A stretch of 5,093 nt of DNA, taken from assembly GCA_026388915.1 (NCBI GenBank), contig JAPLIW010000735.1, forward strand, positions 1 to 5,093, given 5' to 3'. Position numbers and translations under genes: made by a program. The first letter of the stretch is position 1; each line of letters starts with the position of its first letter. Source of the stretch: Deltaproteobacteria bacterium (GTDB taxonomy: Bacteria > Desulfobacterota > SM23-61). Below the pieces are notes generated by a model, which was not told the origin of the DNA, ran no database searches, and saw only the letters and a list, made by a program, of their open reading frames with translations. This document shows positions 1 to 5,093 of the stretch, piece after piece.

Positions 1-36
1 GCTAAATTGATACCAATTGAATAATTTCCCTTAAAG

Positions 37-79
37 CTCGCCCCCGGCTGAAAGCAGGGCGAGACCTTAGCAGGGGGCG
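37..79 (-). terminator. Possible terminator or structured 3' end after the substrate-binding protein gene
   Basis: CTCGCCC at 37-43 pairs perfectly with GGGCGAG at 57-63, and a short GCT/AGC extension lies inside the loop. CGCCCCC at 39-45 can instead pair with GGGGGCG at 73-79. These GC-rich stems begin about 10 bases after the stop codon. In the direction of transcription only a short CTTTAA follows, not a proper U-tract, so intrinsic termination is uncertain. The structure could instead protect the 3' end or be a dispersed repeat. Confidence 0.35.
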
Positions 80-89
80 TCAAAATACC

Positions 90-1463
90 CTATTTTTTAA
101 CCCGGCCTTCGAGTTTTTTATCGAAAGTGGGGAAGCATTTCGCGGCCGGTATCCAAGTAGGATCGCCAGGCATCGCGCAATTGGGGTTGTCCCAGGTATT
201 GGGGAACACCATTTCAGCGATGGGGCGGTCCGCTATAACCTGATGGTCAGCGGGCCGCATGTAATGTTTCCAGCCGAAGAAATCGAAGGTGTCCCCCTCC
301 CAGGCGGCGATGACCTTCTTCGGATCGGTGCTGCCGGCCTTCTGGACAACCTGAAGGTACCAGTAGTAGGAGGTAAGGTTTCTATACCAGCCGCCGCCGG
401 GCCATTGGTACAGTTCTGTGTTATAGGGCGCTTTCCATGTCTTCCACAGGCCGGTCCATATGTCGGCTAATTTCTTAACATTCGGCACCCTGCGGTCCAG
501 GTAGAAATCCGTGCACAGGACCAAGCCTCGCCCTGCCGGGCCGCCGACAGTCACTAAGGGGCGGGTATCATCCAGAAAGGGACTGGCCATGGGGATGTAA
601 TATTCCGGTTTCAAGGGGCTTTTCAAACCTAATTGTCTCGATTGCTTGATCAGGTTCTCATTGTCGGCCCCCCAGGCCATTTGAACAATCACCTCGGCTC
701 CCGAGGCCCGCACCTTTTCTAAGTAGGGCGCAAAATCCTTGGTATACACGGGAAAGTACTCCTCGCCCACGATCTGGGCTTTGGGCTTGGCTTCTTTTAT
801 GGCCTTTTTGAAGGCGGCGCAGGAGGAATGTCCCCAGAGGTAGTCCTGGGCTAAGATGTAAAACTTCGTTTCGGGGCGTTTTTCATAAAAAATGGCCAGA
901 CTCTTGCCGACGGTGGCGGAGGTCCCACATGTGCGAAAGACATACTCGTTCCAGTCCGGAAGGTCCATGAGTTCATCGGAGTATGCGGAAACGTTCATGA
1001 AAATGGTCTTATGATCTTTGGCCACCGCCTGGCCCACCTTGGCAATGTGAGTGCCGGCTACTCCCGCAAATACGTTGACTTTGTCCTGCAGGATTGCCTT
1101 TTCGGCCGCCCGCTTGCCCGGGTCCGGCCTCCCCTGGGTATCCGCCAGGATGAACTGAATCTTCTTCATCTTGCCGTCTACCAGAATCCCGCCCTGGGAG
1201 TTGATATCCTGGGCGACAAATCCAAGGATAGCCGAGTAAGCCTCCCCAAGATAGGCGATCACCCCTGAAACCTGATCCCACATGGCAATCTTAATGTTGT
1301 CGCCGGAAGTTGCAAGTGTCTGGTTCTTCGGGTCATATTTGGAAAGGTCCCCCTTGAGGGGCTCGAAGGCCATGGCCCGGGACGGGCCCAGAACCCAAAC
1401 GAAGAAGAAGCAAAAACATCCTATCACCACCACCATCCAAGACTTCTTAAGAATCGATTTCAT
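90..1463 (-). CDS. ABC transporter periplasmic substrate-binding protein, branched-chain amino acid (LivK-like) family
   Basis: This 457-residue protein is predicted to be exported and to capture a small solute for an ABC importer in the periplasm. Residues 1-32 look like a Sec signal peptide: basic MKSILKK, a hydrophobic core at about 9-25, and an AMA cleavage site at 30-32. A VIGC tetrad at 13-16 resembles a lipobox, but the hydrophobic core continues past it, so type I cleavage is preferred. The mature part follows the type 1 periplasmic-binding fold of the Peripla_BP_6 family: a first strand with the SGVIAYLGEAY ligand-loop region (66-76), AQDINSQGG (84-92), GVAGTHIAKVG (134-144), the second lobe with YFPVYTKDFAPYL (236-248), and GSTDPKKVIAAWEG (377-390) near the end. 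It is longer than ordinary LivK proteins (about 370 residues); part of the excess is a Trp- and Cys-containing tail (C429, C443). No permease or ATPase gene is adjacent. The ligand cannot be read from sequence; amino acids, amides, urea or aromatic acids are all possible in this family. The ATG at 1463 is supported by a strong ribosome-binding site. Confidence 0.93.
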   Translation of the reverse strand: MKSILKKSWMVVVIGCFCFFFVWVLGPSRAMAFEPLKGDLSKYDPKNQTLATSGDNIKIAMWDQVSGVIAYLGEAYSAILGFVAQDINSQGGILVDGKMKKIQFILADTQGRPDPGKRAAEKAILQDKVNVFAGVAGTHIAKVGQAVAKDHKTIFMNVSAYSDELMDLPDWNEYVFRTCGTSATVGKSLAIFYEKRPETKFYILAQDYLWGHSSCAAFKKAIKEAKPKAQIVGEEYFPVYTKDFAPYLEKVRASGAEVIVQMAWGADNENLIKQSRQLGLKSPLKPEYYIPMASPFLDDTRPLVTVGGPAGRGLVLCTDFYLDRRVPNVKKLADIWTGLWKTWKAPYNTELYQWPGGGWYRNLTSYYWYLQVVQKAGSTDPKKVIAAWEGDTFDFFGWKHYMRPADHQVIADRPIAEMVFPNTWDNPNCAMPGDPTWIPAAKCFPTFDKKLEGRVKK

Positions 1464-1470
1464 CTCCCTT

Positions 1471-1478
1471 CCTCCTTT
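1471..1478 (-). promoter_or_regulatory. Strong Shine-Dalgarno site of the substrate-binding protein gene
   Basis: On the minus strand this reads AAAGGAGG and lies seven bases before the ATG at 1463. It is a near-perfect match to the 16S anti-Shine-Dalgarno and fixes the start. It is much stronger than the sites of the other two genes in the window, which fits high-level production of a periplasmic binding protein. Confidence 0.85.
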
Positions 1479-1589
1479 CCTCAGGTCAATAGGGTTAAAA
1501 AAAGACTTCCAGCTCTAGGCAATTATCCCGCTTTCGATTCCTATCCTTCCGGGTCAGTCTCGTGTGGCGAACCGATCTTAAGATAAAAC

Positions 1590-1726
1590 TTGATGAACTC
1601 GTAAAAAGCCGAAATTCCATAGAATTCGTCATTCCGGCGAAAGCCGGAATCCAGTTAATTCAAGATGTTCTGGACCCCGGCTTTCGCCGGGGTGACGCCT
1701 CAAGAGACTTTTTACGAGTCCATCAA
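1590..1726. mobile_element. MITE-like non-autonomous element with terminal inverted repeats
   Basis: The left end at 1590-1608 (TTGATGAACTCGTAAAAAG) and the right end at 1708-1726, read on the opposite strand (TTGATGGACTCGTAAAAAG), match at 18 of 19 positions. If the ends are trimmed to GATG...CATC (1592-1724), the hexamer AAACTT abuts both sides (1586-1591 and 1725-1730), as a target-site duplication would. The outer bases are ambiguous because part of this hexamer also fits the inverted repeat. The interior holds two palindromes, described separately. There is no room for a transposase (137 bp), so any movement would need an enzyme encoded elsewhere. The terminal repeats, small size and intergenic position are seen or measured directly; mobility is inferred. 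Confidence 0.72.
1627..1697. repeat. Pair of inverted 28-bp arms, each itself a perfect hairpin
   Basis: The arms 1627-1654 and 1670-1697 are inverted copies matching at 24 of 28 positions. Each arm contains a perfect 8-bp stem with a 4-base loop: ATTCCGGC-GAAA-GCCGGAAT at 1631-1650 and ACCCCGGC-TTTC-GCCGGGGT at 1674-1693. The four differences between arms are paired, so both hairpins stay intact. The sequence belongs to the widely dispersed class of bacterial intergenic repeats often mistranslated as short 'RHPGESRGPE' peptides. It could act as a bidirectional transcript end or RNA stabiliser, but no T-tract is present. Confidence 0.85.
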
Positions 1727-1969
1727 ACTTGAACCCTTGAAAGAATCGGGCCTGATTTCCCCTGGTATGAAACTGAAGTGGTTTGGCCGAAGAAATGGCA
1801 AGGATTTCCAATACAGACAGAAGGCTGTTGGGTAACCGTAAGGGAGAACCTCCGGAATCTTCTCATCATCATCATCCGATCCATAAGGTTGAAGGTCAGG
1901 TTGGGTATAGAATCGGCTACAAGGTCACATCAGGACAAAGGATTAACTTAAAAATAAAATCTTGTCAAG

Positions 1970-3163
1970 TTAAAACAATAATCCCATCTTTGTTTTTTGA
2001 TGGCAAAGAATGGAAGCCAAATTCAGGGCCATGGATGGTTTTTTGAGCGCCCGGGCGATATTCCGGTTCAGGAAAAATTCCCTTACGATCAGCCTCTGGA
2101 CAAAGGACCCGAACAGGAACTCCCGGCTCCGGAGGGCGTTCCTCCAGAGACCCTCATAGATCCGCCCTACTTTCTCCATTTCTTCTGGCGATTTCAATGC
2201 CGAGTGAATGGCTTCCGCCGCGCACTCCCCGCTTCGCAGGGCGAAGTAGATTCCCTCACCAGTCAGGACATCCGTGAAGCCGCCTGCATCGCCTACCAGC
2301 AGGACGTTCTTACGGCTTCGCCGCCGGAAAAAGGAACCCAGGGGAATCGGGCCCCCCTGCAGGGAATTTTCAACCATCCGCGCCCCCCGCAATCTTTCCT
2401 TTACGAAGGGGGTTCCCTCCACAAAGGTCTGGAATAGATTGCGGATGTTATTTTCTTTCAAGTGCCGCGACGCGATTCCCACGCCCACGTTGGCCGAATC
2501 CTCCCCGGTGGGGAAAACCCAGCCATACCCGGGAAGAATGGCCCGGTCGCAGTGAATCTCGCTCTGATGGGTTAAGCCCTTTACCCCCTTAAAATAGGCC
2601 CGTATCCCGAAGGCGCCTTGTTGAAACTTTTTCTCCCGGGAAACCGTTTTTCGTGCGACCACCGAATAGGCGCCGTCGGCTCCGACGAGGAACTTGGCCA
2701 AGAACTCCCCTTTTCGGCCATCGGATTGCGCTTTGACTCCCCTGACCGATCCGTTCTGGTCGATGAAATCCTTAACCTCCCAATTCTCCAGGATTTCTAT
2801 GTTCGAATACTTCCGGGCCTGCTGCAAAACCAGGAAATCAAATTCTCTGCGCGGCATGACCAGGCCGAAGGGAAACGGGCCTTTCAGGTGGGAAAAAGAG
2901 GCCGTGACCGCTTGTCCGGCAGGAGAAGAGATCACCAATCCATCGATTTTCCATGGACTTTTCCCTATGATCTCGGGAAGGATTCCCAACCGATCCAGAG
3001 TCTCCAGGGCCGGAGGGCTGATTCCGTCCCCGCAGACTTTGCCCCTCGGGAATTGTTCCTTTTCCAATAACAAAACGTCGCACCCCCGGCGGGCCAGGCA
3101 TATGGCCGCGCTGCACCCGCCGGGACCGGCACCGACGACGATTACGTCATATTCTTTATTCAT
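1970..3163 (-). CDS. Geranylgeranyl reductase family FAD-dependent oxidoreductase
   Basis: This 397-residue flavoprotein is about the usual length for the family, which includes archaeal and plant geranylgeranyl reductases and menaquinone side-chain reductases. These enzymes use FAD to saturate isoprenoid double bonds. The N-terminus is a Rossmann FAD site, with GAGPGG at 11-16 and the ribose-binding acid E34 ending the second strand. KVCGDGISPPAL at 42-53 is the family's lysine-cysteine-glycine motif. VGADGAYSVVARK (160-172) is the central DG motif. PGYGWVFPTG (211-220) matches the substrate-pocket YGWxFP signature, and VGDAGGFTDVLTGEGI (290-305) is the second FAD-binding segment. The C-terminal 70 residues are basic and helix-rich, without a clear membrane span. 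The start is fixed by its position just before the FAD motif and by an in-frame stop upstream (3200-3202), yet no Shine-Dalgarno precedes it. It lies 60 bp behind the Hsp70 gene. The substrate is unknown: quinone, lipid or another isoprenoid are possible, and a FixC-like electron-transfer role is less likely. Confidence 0.9.
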   Translation of the reverse strand: MNKEYDVIVVGAGPGGCSAAICLARRGCDVLLLEKEQFPRGKVCGDGISPPALETLDRLGILPEIIGKSPWKIDGLVISSPAGQAVTASFSHLKGPFPFGLVMPRREFDFLVLQQARKYSNIEILENWEVKDFIDQNGSVRGVKAQSDGRKGEFLAKFLVGADGAYSVVARKTVSREKKFQQGAFGIRAYFKGVKGLTHQSEIHCDRAILPGYGWVFPTGEDSANVGVGIASRHLKENNIRNLFQTFVEGTPFVKERLRGARMVENSLQGGPIPLGSFFRRRSRKNVLLVGDAGGFTDVLTGEGIYFALRSGECAAEAIHSALKSPEEMEKVGRIYEGLWRNALRSREFLFGSFVQRLIVREFFLNRNIARALKKPSMALNLASILCHQKTKMGLLF

Positions 3164-3174
3164 CTGGTTGGGAA

Positions 3175-3203
3175 GTAGGGGCGACCCGGCGGGTCGCCCC
3201 TAC
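3175..3203. repeat. Perfect 13-bp-stem palindrome between Hsp70 and reductase genes
   Basis: GTAGGGGCGACCC at 3175-3187 is followed by a GGC loop and its exact complement at 3191-3203. This looks like a dispersed REP-type repeat of a kind seen scattered in many bacterial genomes. It begins 11 bases upstream of the reductase start and ends 20 bases after the Hsp70 stop. No T-tract follows on either strand, so it is not an obvious intrinsic terminator. As RNA it would form a very stable hairpin and could attenuate readthrough, protect the upstream message or limit ribosome access to the reductase start. Confidence 0.85.
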
Positions 3204-3223
3204 ATAGGGGAATCAGATCTGTT

Positions 3224-4783
3224 CTAAGCCCCGTGGCGGAGCTGGTAAGATTTTTGGAAGCCGTTCGAATGGTTAATGAGGGTGACCTTTACGATCCCCT
3301 GGTTGTCGCAGGTGTAGATTTCTTCGACCTGGATGTCCTGCGGGGCCTCAAAACGCTGGATGGGAACTTTTCCCCATCCATTTCCCCCGGTGAAAGCGGG
3401 GTCGAAGGGGAAGCGGATTTCATCCCAGGCGGTAAAGTCTCCCGTGGGCTGGCCCCGGTCATCGATGTGGCTGCATTCCAGGTAACGGAAGTGGCCGATG
3501 TTGTGGGCCGGCTGGTAACGACGGGATTGGAGCAGGGGCGGCTCTCCTTTGGCGGGAAGAAGGGTGTCCTTGGGGAAGATGGGGTCAAAGGAGATCTGCC
3601 GGCCGTCTTCTTCCTCCCTCCACACCCCGAAATGGCGGGTAAAGCGGTCCTGGACGGTAAAGCCGGCCATTTCGTCGGCGGCAATGGCCAGCCCGATGGC
3701 GGTGGCGGCTCGCGGGTAGGGGGACTTGCGGATCCGGCGGCCGTACGCTTCCCGCAGCATCTGGGAGATGAGGGGAAGTTCCGCTGCTCCCCCGACGAGA
3801 TAGAGAACCGCACTTTCGGCCCATCCGGGAGAGACTTCGTCGAGAGTCGGCCGGCTCAGGGTGTCTTCGACGGCAGCCAGGGTCTGCTCAACCAGCGGGC
3901 GCGACCGCTCGTAGAACTGCGCGGTGGTTACGGTCACCTCCAGTTCCCGCCCCAGCGCGCGCGTGAGGTCCAGGAGGATCTTCTTGGTGTTGGGGTGAAG
4001 GCTCTCTTTCTTCTCCCGGCACTCTTCCAGGAGCCAGAAATTCGATCGAATCCCGGGCTTCAGCCCGGCCCGCTCAGCCGCCAGGTCGGCCAGGGCAGCG
4101 TCAAAGTCATCCCCGCCCAGGTGCTCCATCCCCGCGGTGGTCATGACCCGATGGCTGAGATCACTCATCTGAATGACCGAAAGGTCGAAGGTCCCGCCGC
4201 CCAGATCGTAAACCAGAAGATACTCTCTTTTTCGCTCCGAGGCCTGTTGGCGATACCGGAAAGCATACTCCACCCCGGCGGCGGAGGGTTCATTGATCAA
4301 TCCCAGGACTTCAAAACCAGCCCGCCGAAACCCTTCCAGGGTCAGGAATCTCTGATTGTTGTTGGCATTGGCCGGGACGCCGACCATCACCTCCAGGATC
4401 GCCGAATCCCGGAGCTGAAGGTTGGAATTTTCCAGGAGGTCCTGCCGGAGGGAATTCAAATATTCGGTAAGCAGGGTCAGGAGGGGAACCTTTTCCTCCC
4501 CTACTTGAAGGCGGGTTTCCGGGTTGGCCTGGGACAGGTAACGTTTCAGGGAGCGGATGATCTGCCAGCCTTCTTCCGACTGCTTGGACCACGCTTCCCA
4601 TCCAAAGACCCGCTGCGATCCCTTCCCGGCAATGAGAGAAGGATACCACTCCTGCCCGTCCCCCCACTCGGCCTCAAAAGTGACCAGGGGGTAATTGCCC
4701 CCCTCCACCCGGGCGACCACCGTGCGGGTAGTGCCGAAGTCGATTCCCAGTCGGACTTTTGTCGGTGGTTTACTCTTTTTCAT
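3224..4783 (-). CDS. Hsp70 family molecular chaperone (DnaK-like, short, without C-terminal lid)
   Basis: This 519-residue cytoplasmic ATPase carries the Hsp70 nucleotide-binding signatures in order: GIDFGTTR (13-20, phosphate 1), a SLKRYL segment with K80 at the place of the catalytic lysine, VGVPANANNNQR (134-145), INEPSAAG (163-170), VYDLGGGTFDLSV (191-203, phosphate 2), HLGGDDFD (221-228) and the adenosine motif YLVGGAAELP (328-337). The usual asparagine after GTT is arginine, and the usual GGxTRMP-type motif is GGAAELP. The canonical LLLDVTPLSLG linker is not recognisable. After about residue 385, segments such as IFPKDTLLP (402-410) and a final strand pattern (484-515) align plausibly with the DnaK beta substrate-binding domain. 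The protein then ends, lacking the alpha-helical lid and tail of full DnaK (about 640 residues). No DnaJ or GrpE gene is adjacent, so it is probably a specialised paralogue rather than the housekeeping DnaK. The start is fixed by an in-frame TAA three codons upstream; the purine run AAGGGGAG abuts the ATG, closer than ideal. Confidence 0.93.
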   Translation of the reverse strand: MKKSKPPTKVRLGIDFGTTRTVVARVEGGNYPLVTFEAEWGDGQEWYPSLIAGKGSQRVFGWEAWSKQSEEGWQIIRSLKRYLSQANPETRLQVGEEKVPLLTLLTEYLNSLRQDLLENSNLQLRDSAILEVMVGVPANANNNQRFLTLEGFRRAGFEVLGLINEPSAAGVEYAFRYRQQASERKREYLLVYDLGGGTFDLSVIQMSDLSHRVMTTAGMEHLGGDDFDAALADLAAERAGLKPGIRSNFWLLEECREKKESLHPNTKKILLDLTRALGRELEVTVTTAQFYERSRPLVEQTLAAVEDTLSRPTLDEVSPGWAESAVLYLVGGAAELPLISQMLREAYGRRIRKSPYPRAATAIGLAIAADEMAGFTVQDRFTRHFGVWREEEDGRQISFDPIFPKDTLLPAKGEPPLLQSRRYQPAHNIGHFRYLECSHIDDRGQPTGDFTAWDEIRFPFDPAFTGGNGWGKVPIQRFEAPQDIQVEEIYTCDNQGIVKVTLINHSNGFQKSYQLRHGA

Positions 4784-4798
4784 CTCCCCTTATTTAAT

Positions 4799-4826
4799 AT
4801 TTTACCAGGATTGCCGGGAAAGGCAA
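4799..4826 (-). promoter_or_regulatory. Candidate sigma-70-type promoter of the Hsp70 gene
   Basis: On the minus strand TTGCCT (4821-4826) and TAAAAT (4799-4804) are separated by 16 bases, matching the -35 and -10 consensus at 4 and 5 of 6 positions. The -10 box lies 15 bases before the ATG, which would give a leader of only about eight bases. That fits the ribosome-binding purines lying directly against the start, but makes the assignment uncertain. No CIRCE-type inverted repeat is present, so HrcA control is not indicated. Confidence 0.25.
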
Positions 4827-4875
4827 CGATTCCTTGGTGCTTGCCCCCCTTCACTTTGGAGATGCCTTTTCTTGT

Positions 4876-5066
4876 GGCCCGGGGACAAGGCCGTGGTTGG
4901 AAGGCAGGATCGGCGGGTAGCGAAGATCCGATGAAAGATCGCTCCCCTTCCGCAGAGGGAGGCGGTACGGGCAGGGTCATCTGCGCACCCCCGGGCCGAT
5001 TCCGCCCGGACCGATGAAAGAATCCGTGCCTCATCATGCCGAGAACCACGGCCTTGCCCCCGGGCC
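4876..5066. repeat. 23-bp inverted repeat pair flanking 145 bp
   Basis: AACCACGGCCTTGCCCCCGG and the next three bases (GCC) at 5044-5066 reappear on the opposite strand at 4876-4898 with a single T/C difference (22 of 23). The match stops abruptly at both outer ends and no flanking target duplication is seen. The motif GGCCTTG(C/T)CC occurs a third time, inverted, at 5067-5076. The arms could bound a small element or be two copies of one short repeat. Confidence 0.7.
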
Positions 5067-5076
5067 GGGCAAGGCC
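5050..5076. repeat. 10-bp-stem palindrome near the right edge
   Basis: GGCCTTGCCC at 5050-5059 is perfectly complementary to GGGCAAGGCC at 5067-5076 across a 7-base loop. Neither strand has a T-tract after it. It overlaps the right arm of the 23-bp inverted repeat, so that arm can pair locally or with the distant arm at 4876-4898, giving two mutually exclusive folds if transcribed. Confidence 0.75.
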
Positions 5077-5093
5077 TCCAAGCTATGAATATT

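Larger units (their letters stand above)
1464..1969. other. 506-bp intergenic region without a supported gene
   Basis: This gap lies between the reductase stop and the binding-protein start. Its main content is the inverted-repeat element at 1590-1726. The 126 bp nearest the binding-protein gene must hold that gene's promoter if the gene is transcribed alone. A GATAAT -10-like hexamer occurs on the minus strand (1522-1527), but no good -35 box sits in front of it, so no promoter is assigned. Positions 1731-1969 show no recognisable gene. They contain a run of CAT triplets (1865-1876) and an AT-rich inverted repeat just past the reductase stop. Short open frames here lack ribosome-binding sites and protein-like composition. 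Confidence 0.6.
4784..5093. other. 310-bp region upstream of Hsp70, no supported gene, rich in inverted repeats
   Basis: No convincing gene reaches into this region. An 89-codon minus-strand frame beginning at a GTG (5049) overlaps the Hsp70 start by four bases (ATGA). Its product is rich in Pro, Gly, Arg and Lys, has no recognisable domain, and its start has only a weak purine run before it. The DNA contains several palindromes: a 23-bp inverted pair (4876-4898 and 5044-5066), a 10-bp stem at 5050-5076, a 6-bp stem at 4991-5009 (CCGGGC/GCCCGG), and CGCAGA/TCTGCG at 4951-4956 and 4980-4985. The 11-mer CCGATGAAAGA is also repeated directly at 4928-4938 and 5011-5021. It may be a degenerate intergenic repeat or a structured leader. 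Confidence 0.5.

Noticed and set aside
1629..1811. Minus-strand 60-codon frame ending in an RHPGESRGPE...TGFRLSPE peptide
   Set aside because: The conserved-looking peptide is simply the translation of the dispersed palindromic repeat inside the MITE-like element. Such frames are a common annotation artefact.
1963..1968. Perfect TTGACA -35-like hexamer on the minus strand at the end of the reductase gene
   Set aside because: No acceptable -10 box lies 16-18 bases downstream, and it is almost 500 bp from the next start codon with an inverted-repeat element in between.
1943..1973. Inverted repeat TTAACTT/AAGTTAA overlapping the reductase stop codon as a possible terminator
   Set aside because: The stem is only seven AT-rich pairs with a 17-base loop, and no T-tract follows the distal arm, so it would be a very weak terminator.
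1783..2046. Plus-strand 87-codon frame with a His-rich run, overlapping the end of the reductase gene
   Set aside because: It has no ribosome-binding site, no domain, and its histidines come from a short CAT-triplet run. It overlaps the well-supported reductase 3' end on the opposite strand.
3233..5017. A 594-codon open frame on the plus strand, longer than the Hsp70 gene it lies opposite
   Set aside because: It is in the exact antisense register of Hsp70, where stop codons would require TTA, CTA or TCA in the Hsp70 frame. The Hsp70 gene avoids these codons, as GC-rich genes often do. The translated product is low-complexity, rich in Gly, Pro and Arg, with no domain, while the Hsp70 frame has unmistakable motifs.
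4780..5049. Minus-strand 89-codon frame overlapping the Hsp70 start by ATGA, as in a translationally coupled operon
   Set aside because: It starts with GTG, has only a weak G-run as ribosome site, runs through several inverted repeats, and gives a Pro/Gly/Arg-rich peptide without a recognisable fold. The overlap is suggestive but not enough to call a gene.

Overview
The window carries three complete protein genes, all on the minus strand, so transcription runs from right to left. In that order they are an Hsp70-family chaperone (4783 to 3224), a geranylgeranyl-reductase-family FAD oxidoreductase (3163 to 1970) and a secreted periplasmic substrate-binding protein of the branched-chain amino acid type (1463 to 90). 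No RNA gene, CRISPR array, IS transposase or phage gene is visible. The moderately GC-rich sequence, an exported ABC-type binding protein, a geranylgeranyl-reductase-like flavoprotein and the 'GTCATTCCGGCGAAAGCCGGAAT' class of dispersed repeat (1628-1650) together suggest a Gram-negative bacterium. Desulfobacterota (former Deltaproteobacteria) is my best guess. It rests on general familiarity with such gene and repeat content, not on a marker gene.

Layout. Positions 1-89 lie downstream of the binding protein and hold GC-rich inverted repeats that may end its transcript. The binding protein follows, with a very strong Shine-Dalgarno sequence. The 506-bp gap 1464-1969 contains a compact element of about 137 bp, resembling a miniature inverted-repeat transposable element (MITE), with 19-bp terminal inverted repeats and two internal 20-bp hairpins. 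The FAD reductase comes next. A 60-bp gap (3164-3223) separates it from the Hsp70 gene and is half filled by a perfect 13-bp-stem palindrome. The 310 bp upstream of Hsp70 (4784-5093) hold no convincing gene but are rich in inverted repeats, including a 23-bp pair.

How the genes relate. Hsp70 and the reductase are codirectional and close enough to share a transcript. No known pathway links them, and the repeat hairpin between them may weaken the coupling. The Hsp70 keeps the ATPase motifs and an apparent beta-type substrate-binding region but stops where the helical lid would begin. The binding protein stands alone, without permease or ATPase genes in view, and is separated from the reductase by the mobile-looking element, so it is probably an independent unit. 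I see no clear evidence of a new multi-gene system. The points most worth checking are the two-hairpin element, the palindrome abutting a start codon that lacks a Shine-Dalgarno sequence, the lidless Hsp70 and the inverted-repeat-rich leader upstream of it.
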